Of a DNA stretch of 64,000 bases, positions 1-7,658 are shown piece by piece. This DNA comes from Streptomyces sp. STR69. GTDB lineage: Bacteria > Actinomycetota > Actinomycetes > Streptomycetales > Streptomycetaceae. Where the stretch lies: positions 140,005 through 204,004 of the forward strand of contig NZ_JALJRY010000017.1 of NCBI RefSeq assembly GCF_024519455.1, read 5' to 3'. The notes under the pieces are model-generated. The model ran no database searches, was not told where the DNA came from, and saw only the letters and a program-made list of their open reading frames with translations. The stretch's first letter is position 1; every line of letters begins with the position of its first letter. Both the position numbers and the translations under genes were made by a program.

Positions 1-190
1 CCATCCCGGCCAGCTCGTCGAGCTGCTGGGCGCACCACTCGCAGGTGGCGAGGTGTGCCTCGAAAGCGGTTGCTTCGGCGTCGTCGAGAATCCCGAGGGC
101 ATAGGCGCCGACGGTCTCGTGTTCGTTCGAGCCCTGAGTTCCCTGCATGGAACCAGGACTACCCGTTCCGTATCCCCCGTACATGCTCAT
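1..190 (-). CDS. rsuA: zinc-binding anti-sigma factor, 3' end beyond window
   Basis: Partial gene with only the first 63 codons visible. The translated N-terminus contains an H-x3-C-x2-C signature (HLATCEWC), the zinc-coordinating motif of ZAS-type anti-sigma factors that bind ECF sigma factors at the membrane. The ATG at 190-188 overlaps the TGA of the upstream sigma gene (ATGA), so the pair is probably translationally coupled. That is the usual arrangement for a sigma/anti-sigma pair. The expected membrane segment lies outside the window. The symbol rests on recalled synteny with S. coelicolor rsuA-sigU and is tentative; the family call is firmer. Confidence 0.75.
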   Translation of the reverse strand, partial: MSMYGGYGTGSPGSMQGTQGSNEHETVGAYALGILDDAEATAFEAHLATCEWCAQQLDELAGM

Positions 191-744
191 GCCGTCACCC
201 CCCGCTCCTCCAGAGCAAGCTTCATCGATCGAAGGGCGTAGAACACCCTTGAGCGCACCGTGCCACTGGGGATGCCAAGCGTCTCGGCCGCCTCATTGAC
301 GGTACGTCCCTTGAAGTACGTCTCGACGAGCACCTCCCGGTGGGCCGGGGTCAGGTCGTCCAGCGCGTCCGACAGTGTCATCAGCCACAACGCCTTGTCG
401 ATCTCGTCCTCCGCGGGGATGACCTCCAGCGGCGACGGGTCCACCTCCTGCGGCCGGGCCTGCCGGCTGCGGTGACCGTCGATGACGATGCGCCGTGCGA
501 CCGTCACCAGCCAGGGTCGTACCGATCCGGTCGCCCGGTTGAGCTGGCCGGCGTTCTTCCAGGCCCGGATGAGCGTCTCCTGCACCACGTCCTCGGCACG
601 TTGCCGGTCGCCGGCGACGAGCCGCAGCACATAGGCGAGCAAGGGTCCGGCGTGCTCTCGGTACAGGGCACGCATCAGCTCCTCATCAGGTTCCGAGGAC
701 TGGGACATGCGATGTCGGGCCCTCGGCGCTTGTTCATTGGCCAC
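187..744 (-). CDS. sigU: ECF RNA polymerase sigma factor (SigU-like)
   Basis: About 185 residues, normal length for an ECF sigma factor. Region 2 is visible as EDVVQETLIRAWKN followed by VRPWLVTVARRIVID, and region 4 as AETLGIPSGTVRSRVFYALR, the helix-turn-helix that contacts the -35 element. It redirects RNA polymerase to a small regulon and is presumably held inactive by the adjacent anti-sigma protein. I chose the GTG at 744 because AAGGA lies 7 nt upstream; an ATG at 708 is an alternative with a poorer leader. The stop overlaps the anti-sigma start by 4 nt. The sigU name comes from recalled gene order near nnaR/narK and needs confirmation by orthology. Confidence 0.8.
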   Translation of the reverse strand: MANEQAPRARHRMSQSSEPDEELMRALYREHAGPLLAYVLRLVAGDRQRAEDVVQETLIRAWKNAGQLNRATGSVRPWLVTVARRIVIDGHRSRQARPQEVDPSPLEVIPAEDEIDKALWLMTLSDALDDLTPAHREVLVETYFKGRTVNEAAETLGIPSGTVRSRVFYALRSMKLALEERGVTA

Positions 745-870
745 GACGGAATCCTTGCGCACGCCCACCTCCGGTGTCCGGGGGTTGCCCCGGTCGGTCG
801 CTCGGTGAGGAGTACGCGGGAGGGTGGGCGAGTGTTCAACGTGAGGCGACAGTTTTCTTCGAAGTGACGT

Positions 871-898
871 GACGAGCGGGACATGAGTGCACATTCCC
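871..898 (-). promoter_or_regulatory. possible ECF-type promoter upstream of sigma gene
   Basis: In the 293-bp gap ahead of the sigma gene, the minus strand reads GGGAAT, then 18 nt, then CGTC. This resembles ECF promoters (GGAAY, 16-18 nt, CGTC/CGTT) and would fit autoregulation. The match is short, so confidence is low. I see no gene in the rest of 745-1037. Confidence 0.25.
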
Positions 899-1037
899 AC
901 CGTACGATCTTTACATTTCCACCACACTCGCAAGATCACGCGGGGTGCCCGTGCCGCGGCTGAGTGAAACGCGCTGTTGTCAAAATCACTTCGCAAATCG
1001 ACGGTACGTCACTTCACAGAAGCCGCATATGGGATTC

Positions 1038-1631
1038 TCAGGCTCGGGCGAGGGCCGCGCGCCGACGATGCCGGGCCACTCTTTCGCGGTTCCCGCAGAC
1101 CTCACTGGAGCACCAGCGCCTCCTGCGTCCCCGTGATGTGTCCAGGTACACGATGGGGCAGTTGTCGCCCTCGCACTCCCGCAGCGAGGCCCGCGCGACC
1201 GGGTCGGTGAGCAGCTCGACGGCGTCCCTGGCGATCACCGCGAGCAGCGCCTCGCACCCCGGCGGACCGGCCAACTCCCGCACCAGCGCCCCGTCCTCGG
1301 CCTGTACGGCACGGGGTGCCGGGGGTGCTGCGCGGGCGCGGTCGTTGAGGTGGGCGAGCGCGAGGTCGTAGGACCCGCCCTCCACCGGCGGCCTGCTGCG
1401 CACCAACTGTCCGATCCGTCCCCGCAGTTCACGGAAGCCGACGAGCCAGGCCGAGTCGACGTGCGCGAGCCCGGTGGCCGCCGGGACCAGCCCGGAGCGG
1501 ACGATCCACGCGCGCAACTGCTCCGGCGCGTCGAGCCGTTCCTCGGGATGCGTGGTCGCGAGGAGATCCAGGCAGATCCGCCCGGCGTCGAAACGCAGCT
1601 CGTACGGGGCCATGGTCGTACCCAGTGCCAT
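1038..1631 (-). CDS. CGNR zinc-finger domain protein
   Basis: About 197 residues. The N-terminal part (LRFDAGRICLDLLAT) matches the ABATE-type region seen in this family. The C-terminus has the CGNR treble-clef finger: CEGDNCPIVYLD, then WCSSEVCGNRERVARHRRR, with four cysteines and a basic tail. The family is thought to bind nucleic acid and act as stress-linked regulators, but no function is established for this member. The first ATG is at 1631; an internal ATG at 1613 (MAPYELRF) is an equally plausible start. It stands alone between the sigma locus and a plus-strand membrane gene. Confidence 0.75.
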   Translation of the reverse strand: MALGTTMAPYELRFDAGRICLDLLATTHPEERLDAPEQLRAWIVRSGLVPAATGLAHVDSAWLVGFRELRGRIGQLVRSRPPVEGGSYDLALAHLNDRARAAPPAPRAVQAEDGALVRELAGPPGCEALLAVIARDAVELLTDPVARASLRECEGDNCPIVYLDTSRGRRRRWCSSEVCGNRERVARHRRRAALARA

Positions 1632-1800
1632 GCGCCTGTCACCGCCTAGGGATTACCCCGGTCGGGAAACCGTTGCCTCTACAGTGCCTGTCCGCCCGCG
1701 CGGCCGGAACCCCTCGTACCGAGCGCGCGTGGACGGCCGCGTATGCGGGTGCGCGTCTCGGCGATGTCGGCGGGGGCGCCGGATCCGTTGACTGGAGGGC

Positions 1801-2313
1801 ATGACAGAGAACAGGACTGGCACGGGTTGGGTACTGGGCGCGGCCACGGTCGCGCTGGGGCTGATCGCCGGGGCCTTCTACGTCTTCGCCTGCGCGGTGA
1901 TGCCGGGGCTGGCACGCAGCGACGACCGGGTGTTCGTCGAGGTGATGCGGAACATCAACGACGTGATCCAGAACCCGGTGTTCTTCCTGAGTTTCATGGG
2001 GGCGTTGGTACTGACCGGAGTGTCCGCGTGGCAGGTGCGCGGGAGGCCGTACCGGGGGTGGGTGTGGGCGGGGCTGGTGGCGTACGCGCTCGCTTTCCTC
2101 GTCACGGTGGCCTTCAACATTCCGCTGAACGACGACCTTGCGCGGACGGCGGATGTGGGGGTGGCCAGGGAGCACTTCGAGAGTGCGTGGGTGGGGTGGA
2201 ACGTGGTGCGGGCGGTGTTGTCGACGGTGGGGGTGGGGTGTTTGGCGCGGGCGCTGGTGCTGTACGGGGCCTGCCAACGCCGCTTGGTGCAATCCAGCCC
2301 GTCCGGCGTTTGA
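1801..2313 (+). CDS. DUF1772 (anthrone oxygenase-like) membrane protein
   Basis: 170-residue protein with four predicted membrane spans: about 10-30, 60-80, 88-108 and 140-160. The conserved NIPLND motif follows the third span, which is the pattern of DUF1772 small membrane proteins. Some relatives are anthrone oxygenases, but the substrate here is unknown. GGAGG lies just before the ATG. The last seven codons (QSSPSGV) and the stop fall inside an interspersed Streptomyces repeat, so the native C-terminus may have been altered by repeat insertion. It converges on nnaR. Confidence 0.75.
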   Translation: MTENRTGTGWVLGAATVALGLIAGAFYVFACAVMPGLARSDDRVFVEVMRNINDVIQNPVFFLSFMGALVLTGVSAWQVRGRPYRGWVWAGLVAYALAFLVTVAFNIPLNDDLARTADVGVAREHFESAWVGWNVVRAVLSTVGVGCLARALVLYGACQRRLVQSSPSGV

Positions 2314-2363
2314 GGACGAGGCCCCTTCAGGGCCGATCGGGGGTCTGGGGGCGGAGCCCCCAG
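2291..2363. repeat. interspersed Streptomyces repeat with terminator hairpin
   Basis: This element begins within the last codons of the DUF1772 gene (GTCCGGCGTTTGAGGACGAG, 2301-2320) and ends in a strong hairpin, CTGGGGGC/GCCCCCAG at 2345-2363. Very similar text recurs between genes in many Streptomyces genomes, from memory. The hairpin lies between two convergent genes and could terminate both. Related G-run hairpins occur here at 19461-19495 and 32172-32202. Confidence 0.7.
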
Positions 2364-2386
2364 CAACGCCCGCATCAACGCCCCGC

Positions 2387-3547
2387 TCAACCGTCGGAGT
2401 ACTTCGCATCGGCCGCCGGATCCAACGCCAGCCGATACCCCCGTTTCACCACCGTCTGGATCAGCTTCGGCGCCCCAAGTGCCGTACGGAGACGCGCCAT
2501 TGCCGTCTCTACGGCGTGCTCGTCGCGCCCGGCGCCGGGCAGCGCCCGCAGGAGTTCCGCGCGGGCGACGACCCAGCCGGGCCGGCGGGACAGCGCCCGG
2601 AGCAGGGACATACCGGCCGGCGGAACCGGCCGTAGCGCGCCGTCGACCAGGACCGCGTGGCCGCGGATCTCCACCCGGTGGCCCGCGACGGGCAGGGTGC
2701 GGGCGCGGGCAGGGAGCTCCTGGCAGAGGAGCTGGACGAGCGGGCCGAGACGGAAGCGCTCGGGCTGGACCGTGGTGATGCCGTGGTTCTGGAGCGGGAG
2801 CGCGGTGACGGGGCCGACGCAGGCCGGGAGGACGTCGTGGTGCAGGGCGGCGAGGAGTTCGGGCAGCAGGCCGCGGGTCTCGGCGCGGGAGAGGAGCGAC
2901 GCGGCGGCCGGGGCGCTGGTGAAGGTCAGCGCGTCCAGGCCGCGGGAGACCGCGGCGTCGAGGAGCCGGTCCAGCGGGGCGATGTCCTCGGGCGGCATCC
3001 ACCGGTACACGGGGACGACGACGACCTCGGCGCCGCCCGCCCGCAGCGACTCCACGAACCCGGGCAGGGGCTCGCCGTGCAGTTGGATGCCGACGCGGCG
3101 GCCGTCGACGCCCTCCTCCAGGAGCCGGTCGAGCACCTCGGCCATGGACTCGGACGAGGGCGACCACTCCTCGGTGAGGCCGGCGGCCCGTACCGCGCCT
3201 TTGACCTTGGGCCCGCGGGCGAGCAGTTCAACCCCGCGCAGCCGGTCGAGGAGGGCTTCGCCGAGCCCCCACCCGTCGGCGGCCTCGACCCATCCCCGGA
3301 ACCCGATCGCGGTGGTGGCCACCACGACATCGGGCGCCTGGTCGATCAACTCCTTGGTGGCGGCGAGCAGTTCGCTGTCGTCGGCGAGGGGCACGATGCG
3401 CAGCGCGGGCGCGTGCACGACCACCGCGCCGCGCCGCTGGAGCAGGGCCCCCAGCTCGTCGGCGCGGCGTGCGGCGGTGACGCCCACGGTGAACCCGGAG
3501 AGGGGGCCGTGGGGCGCGCTCTCCGGTCGCTGCGGTTGTTCGTACAT
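2387..3547 (-). CDS. nnaR: NnaR, HemD-like nitrate/nitrite assimilation regulator
   Basis: 386 residues. Residues about 18-265 form a uroporphyrinogen-III synthase (HemD)-type two-lobed domain. Residues about 285-375 form an OmpR-type winged helix (VVARAELLRALPG, DEHAVETAMARLRTALG, LIQTVVKRGYRL). This HemD plus winged-helix design is that of NnaR, which acts with GlnR to activate nitrate and nitrite assimilation genes. Whether the HemD part still makes uroporphyrinogen III or serves as a sensor cannot be told from sequence. The gene lies just downstream of narK on the same strand, 127 bp away with a hairpin between, which supports the assignment. Confidence 0.85.
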   Translation of the reverse strand: MYEQPQRPESAPHGPLSGFTVGVTAARRADELGALLQRRGAVVVHAPALRIVPLADDSELLAATKELIDQAPDVVVATTAIGFRGWVEAADGWGLGEALLDRLRGVELLARGPKVKGAVRAAGLTEEWSPSSESMAEVLDRLLEEGVDGRRVGIQLHGEPLPGFVESLRAGGAEVVVVPVYRWMPPEDIAPLDRLLDAAVSRGLDALTFTSAPAAASLLSRAETRGLLPELLAALHHDVLPACVGPVTALPLQNHGITTVQPERFRLGPLVQLLCQELPARARTLPVAGHRVEIRGHAVLVDGALRPVPPAGMSLLRALSRRPGWVVARAELLRALPGAGRDEHAVETAMARLRTALGAPKLIQTVVKRGYRLALDPAADAKYSDG

Positions 3548-3613
3548 GGCTCTCGTCCCGAACGTAGTCGTACATGCAGTCGTGCAGGAGGTGGTGCGGC
3601 GGTGCCTACATGC

Positions 3614-3652
3614 CGAACGAGCCTGTCAACGGTGCGTGACAGGCTCGGTTCG
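3614..3652 (-). terminator. hairpin between narK and nnaR
   Basis: Inverted repeat CGAGCCTGTCA / TGACAGGCTCG (3618-3628 and 3637-3647) with an 8-nt loop; it extends by CGAA/TTCG with one bulged base. It sits 22 bp past the narK stop and upstream of nnaR, so it could end or attenuate narK transcription before nnaR. A regulator site is an alternative. Confidence 0.5.
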
Positions 3653-3674
3653 ACTTCATGTCGACAGTGTTACG

Positions 3675-5030
3675 TCACACCTCGGCATAGCTGAGCTGCG
3701 GCTTCGCCTCCGATGCGGAAGCTTTGGCCTGCGCCTGTGCGGTCGGGCGGCGAAGGTATACGGCCCAGGTGACGGCGAAGCAGAGGCCGTAGAAGGCGAG
3801 GAAGGCGACGAACGCGCCGGTGCCGGAGCCGTAGGAGAGGAAGGACTGCCGGAAGGCGAGGTTGATGCCGACCCCGCCGAGCGCGCCGACGGCCCCGATG
3901 AGCCCCATGGAGGCACCGGAGAGCCGCCGACCGTAGGCAGCCGCCTCGTCCCCTTCCAGTCCCTTCGCGAGGGCCTTGGTCTGGAAGATGCCGGGGATCA
4001 TCTTGTACGTCGACCCGTTGCCGAGCCCGCTGAGCACGAACAGCACGATGAAGACGGTGACGAACAGCGGCAGCGACTTCTGCATGCTGGCGACGACCAG
4101 GATGGCGGTGGCGGCGGCCATGGCGACGAAGTTCCACAGGGTGATCTTCGCGCCGCCGTAGCGGTCGGCGAGCCAGCCGCCGACGGGGCGGATCAGCGAG
4201 CCGAGCAGCGGGCCGATGAAGGTGAGGTACGCGGCCTGCAGCGGCGTACGGCCGAACTGGACCTGAAGCACCTGCCCGAAGGCGAAGGCGTACCCGATGA
4301 ACGACCCGAACGTACCGATGTACAGGAACGCCATGATCCAGGTGTGCCAGTCCCGGGCGGCGTCCTTGGCCGCGCCGGTGTCGTTCTTCACGGAGGTGAG
4401 GTTGTCCATGAAGAGGGCGGCGAGGGCGGCGGCGACGAGGATGAGCGGGATGTAGATCCCGAGCAGCACGCGAGGCCCGCCACTGGCCCCGATGATCGCG
4501 AGGGCGATGAGCTGAATGACCGGGACGCCGATGTTGCCGCCCCCGGCGTTGAGCCCGAGAGCCCACCCCTTCTTCCTCAACGGGAAGAAGGCGTTGATGT
4601 TGGTCATGGAGGAGGCGAAGTTGCCGCCGCCGATACCGGCCAGCAGGCCGATCCAGAGGAAGGTGTCGAAGGAGGTCCCCGGCTTCATCACCACGAAGGC
4701 GGCGATGGTGGGGATGAGGAGAAGGCTCGCGGAGACGATCGTCCAGTTCCGCCCGCCGAATATGGCGACCGCGAAGGTGTACGGCACCCGGACGACCGCG
4801 CCGACGAGCGTGACCATCGAGGTCAGCAGGAACTTGTCGGCCGGGGTCAGTCCGTACTCCGGGCCCATGAACAGCACCAGCACGGACCACAGGGTCCAGA
4901 TCGAGAAGCCGATGTGCTCGGAGAGCACGGAGAACAGGAGATTGCGACGGGCGACCTTCTCTCCGGTCTCCCGCCAGAAGGTCTCGTCCTCCGGATCCCA
5001 GTGCTCGATCCACTTGCCAGTGGCTGTCAT
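3675..5030 (-). CDS. narK: NarK-type nitrate/nitrite MFS transporter
   Basis: 451 residues with about 12 membrane spans. Both nitrate signature stretches are visible: GGGNFASSMTNINAFFP near span 5, and GLGNGSTYKMIPGIF near span 11. It moves nitrate in or nitrite out across the plasma membrane, feeding assimilatory nitrate and nitrite reductases. The ATG at 5030 has GGAGG about 4 nt upstream; the longer upstream reading frame lacks coding character. The adjacent nnaR gene and the known NnaR/GlnR control of narK support the function. Confidence 0.9.
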   Translation of the reverse strand: MTATGKWIEHWDPEDETFWRETGEKVARRNLLFSVLSEHIGFSIWTLWSVLVLFMGPEYGLTPADKFLLTSMVTLVGAVVRVPYTFAVAIFGGRNWTIVSASLLLIPTIAAFVVMKPGTSFDTFLWIGLLAGIGGGNFASSMTNINAFFPLRKKGWALGLNAGGGNIGVPVIQLIALAIIGASGGPRVLLGIYIPLILVAAALAALFMDNLTSVKNDTGAAKDAARDWHTWIMAFLYIGTFGSFIGYAFAFGQVLQVQFGRTPLQAAYLTFIGPLLGSLIRPVGGWLADRYGGAKITLWNFVAMAAATAILVVASMQKSLPLFVTVFIVLFVLSGLGNGSTYKMIPGIFQTKALAKGLEGDEAAAYGRRLSGASMGLIGAVGALGGVGINLAFRQSFLSYGSGTGAFVAFLAFYGLCFAVTWAVYLRRPTAQAQAKASASEAKPQLSYAEV

Positions 5031-5168
5031 GACGCCTCCACGGTCCACTACGGGGTAACGAGCGGTGATGCATCCCGAAGGTAGGGAGGGCGGGTTTCCA
5101 CGCTGTGGCTGTGAGTGACCGGAAGGGAACGTTGCTCTCACGAGCGTGGGAAGCGCACGGTGAGGTCC

Positions 5169-6259
5169 TCAGGGCAGCACGCGCCGACCGGTCTCCACGT
5201 CGGCGCAGTACAGACGGATCTCCCTGTCGTTCCGGCTCCGGGCCGTCAATAGGAAACGGTCGCCGTCGAGCGGCACCGGCAAGACCTCCGGCCGGATGGT
5301 GAGCGAAGCCCACAGCACGCGACCGTCCCGGAGCACGGCCATCCCGTCGCTGCCCGAGGCGAGCACATACCCGGGCCCGGCGGTGAGGTACCGCGGCTCC
5401 CGCACGGTCATCTTGTACGGGCCCCGCAGCCTCAACCGCCGCAGGCCACGCCGTGGTACCCCAGCAGCCGGACCCTGCGCCCGGTGGTCCCGTAGAACAA
5501 CGCGCGCCCACCGTCGACGAGTTCGGGGTGTCCCCACCTGTACCTCTGGGCTTCCCCGGGGAACCGGGTCTCGGCGAGTTGCTCGCCGGTGTCCGAGGCT
5601 CCTACGACGAGGCTCTTGGGCCCGTAGGACCGGCCGCGCCAGGAAAGGAAGACGGCCGCGTCCTCGACAGTTCCTCCGGCCTGGCGGAGCAGCTCCCCCT
5701 CCCCTCCGCTCCAGATCTCGTCACCGCTACGGCCGTCCAGCGCCCGCAGCCGGCCCGCGCCCAGAATCACCCGCTCCGCCCGCACGACGAGCCCGTCGAT
5801 CCGCTCGAACTCGTCCTCCCACAACGTCTCGCCGGTGAGCGCGTCGACGCCTGCGATCGATCCGCGTTCCTCGGGCGTGCCGTTCCACACGACGAAGGTC
5901 GAGTCACCGACGGCGACAACGGTGCACAGGGCACTCTCGCGGCGGGTCCAGCGCACCCTGCCGGTGGCCGCGTCCAGCCCGGTGAGCGCATCGGGCCCGG
6001 TCTCCTGCCGTGCGGGAAAAACGACCACGTCACCACCGACGGCCACATACGGCGGCCACACCTCCGCGACCTCGCGACTCCACCAGCGCACCCGCCCGCT
6101 GCCGGCATCGAGAGCGGCGACGCGCTCACCCGGCACGGACACGTACACCGTGTCGCCCTCCACAACCGGATGTCCCACCCCGGCGCCCTTGGCCCGCAAC
6201 GTCCACAACCGCCGCTCCGCGTCCACCGCAACGCTCAACGGCACTCTGTCGTCGGCCAC
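5169..6259 (-). pseudogene. PQQ-like beta-propeller protein, frameshifted
   Basis: From a GTG at 6259, preceded by a G-run Shine-Dalgarno, a frame of 275 codons gives repeated blades: VAALDAGSGRVRWWSREV, LTGLDAATGRVRWTRRE, GVDALTGETLWEDEF, RALDGRSGDEIWSGG. This is a PQQ-type beta-propeller. It stops at 5432. The next blade continues in a neighbouring frame (TAGPGYVLASGSDGMAVLRD ... ADVETGRRVLP) and ends at 5169. The junction is at about 5435-5460, so the two parts look like one gene broken by a 1-nt loss, or by a sequence error in this GC-rich run. No signal peptide is seen. Function unknown. Confidence 0.7.
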
Positions 6260-6361
6260 TTGTCCCCCCTGGGTCGGTGGCGATCGTGCGGGTCAGTATG
6301 AGATATCGGATGCTGCGGCCGACGCGGTCGACGCGGTCGGTGTCAGGGGGTGGGGTGAAAA

Positions 6362-6394
6362 AAAGTGTGACACTCTGTGCGAAAGTGGCACACT
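6362..6394. promoter_or_regulatory. tandem 13-bp repeats, probable operator
   Basis: Two copies of AAAGTGNNACACT (6362-6374 and 6382-6394) are separated by 7 nt, giving a 20-bp period. The first contains the perfect palindrome AGTGTGACACT. They lie about 100 bp upstream of the beta-propeller gene start on the minus strand, a position suited to a regulator. The rest of 6260-6582 shows no convincing gene, only a G-run hairpin at about 6397-6415. Confidence 0.45.
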
Positions 6395-6582
6395 TCTGGG
6401 GGGCTACTCCCCTCCGGGACGCTCGCGCGGGTGACGTCAGGGGTGTGGCAGTCGGGGTTGCGTGACTGGTACGGGCCCGGAACCCCGATCGTCCAGCGGG
6501 TACGGGGTTACCGGCCCAACCGGCACGGAGAGATCAAACTGGTGCGCCGGCAACGGCGTCGCACCTGTGGCGGGGCTCGCTG

Positions 6583-6951
6583 ATCAGGGTGGCACTCCGG
6601 CCGGGCGAGATCGTGCGCTTCGGTGTGTTGCGGCATGCGGTGGTGCCCTGCTCGGAGGTGAAGAGGCTGCACCTCGGCACGTCCCGGGCGGGCCTTCTCC
6701 TGGAGACCAACAGCGGGGAGAACGTCGACTTCGCATGGTTCGTCTCGTCGACGTGGGACGCGTTCTAGGACTTCTCCAGCATCTGCGACCACGCCATGCA
6801 GGCACGTGTGCGGGCGGAGTCGAAGGCCGGGTTGCTGCCGGGGCCGGCCAGGCTTCGGCGGCACTTCACCTGGTCGGTCGTTGCTGATCCGTTGACTGTC
6901 GGCGCCGTGTTCTTCGCCGGTATCGGCCTGTACCTGACGGCGCGTGGCTGA
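6583..6951 (+). pseudogene. PH-like membrane protein remnant with internal stop
   Basis: One frame reads sensibly across an in-frame TAG at 6766-6768. Before it: PGEIVRFGVLRHAVVPCSEV, and later LLLETNSGENVDFAWFVSS. After it: DFSSICDHAMQARVRAESK, and a final hydrophobic segment (VGAVFFAGIGLYLTARG) ending at the TGA at 6949. The strand pattern resembles small Streptomyces PH-domain membrane proteins, where the TAG would stand for a sense codon such as TAC. No good start or ribosome site is seen upstream, so the 5' end is probably lost too. The family call is inference. Confidence 0.45.
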
Positions 6952-6970
6952 CGGACCCGACCCCGGACCG

Positions 6971-7429
6971 TCAACGGGTGCAACGGCCGCCCACTTCGAA
7001 CCACAGCAGCTTTCCGGCTCCCCGGTCCAACACCCCGCCGTCACCGATCGGCCAGCCGCCCCAGGAAGTGGCGTACGCCTGGATGAGATGGAGACCGCGG
7101 CCACTGTCGGCATCGGTTGCGGCGGGCGGGAGTTGTTCGCCGGGCCGCTTGCCGAAGGGGGCGGGGATGTGGGGGTTCGAGTCCCAGACGCCGACCCGCA
7201 GCCGCCCGCCTCCGAGCGCGGTGAGGCGGAGGGAGGCGGGACCCCTCGTGTGCTGGTACGCGTTGGTGACGAGTTCGGACGTCAACAGCTCGACCACGTC
7301 CAGGACTTCGGACATCCCGTGCCCGCCGAGGGCGGCCCGTACGGTCATACGTGCGACGCGTGCGGCTCGGGGGTCGTGGGGTAGGCGAAGGGCGTATACC
7401 CAGGTGGCGGGCGAGGATACGGTGACCAT
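6971..7429 (-). CDS. RsbW-like histidine-kinase-type ATPase
   Basis: 152-residue single-domain GHKL ATPase. It shows the N box (TSELVTNAYQHT, about residue 52), a G1 region (VWDSNPHIP) and a G2 region (DSGRGLHLI). Such stand-alone ATPases resemble anti-sigma kinases and occur in large numbers in Streptomyces, often beside XRE/DUF397 pairs, as here. The ATG at 7429 is chosen because GGAG lies 6 nt upstream. It is divergent from the XRE regulator, and the 229-bp gap holds a likely operator. The partner protein is unknown. Confidence 0.8.
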   Translation of the reverse strand: MVTVSSPATWVYALRLPHDPRAARVARMTVRAALGGHGMSEVLDVVELLTSELVTNAYQHTRGPASLRLTALGGGRLRVGVWDSNPHIPAPFGKRPGEQLPPAATDADSGRGLHLIQAYATSWGGWPIGDGGVLDRGAGKLLWFEVGGRCTR

Positions 7430-7567
7430 GGCTGGCTCCGGGAGGGGGTGATGGCCTCGGATTCGCTCAACGGCTGCGCCGGGCGGTGGCAGAGCCGTGG
7501 GTGCGGTGCGCTTCCGGCTTATGGGCGGGGGCAGTTGGGCGGGTACGGGACTACCGTAGAGCAGCTT

Positions 7568-7583
7568 GTTAGATGGTTCTAAC
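7568..7583. promoter_or_regulatory. inverted repeat GTTAGA-N4-TCTAAC
   Basis: A perfect 6-bp inverted repeat with a 4-nt spacer, AT-rich against a GC-rich background. It lies in the divergent gap between the ATPase gene and the XRE gene, about 75 bp upstream of the XRE start. This position suits autoregulation by the XRE protein. A second weak inverted repeat, GAAGG/CCTTC, follows at about 7594-7610. Confidence 0.5.
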
Positions 7584-7658
7584 TTTTTGAGCAAGAAGGC
7601 TCCAACCTTCACCCGTGTGAGGGAAGGCTGTGCCGTGTGACGGCCGGAAGGGAATGCT

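Noticed and set aside
1743..5084. A 1113-codon plus-strand frame opposite nnaR and narK
   Set aside because: It runs antisense to clearly recognisable genes, has low-complexity composition and no domain. It is a GC-bias shadow.
5094..5119. Possible GlnR box upstream of narK (GTCAC and GAAAC half sites, minus strand)
   Set aside because: The half sites are 16 nt apart, which does not fit the 6-nt spacing of known GlnR sites.
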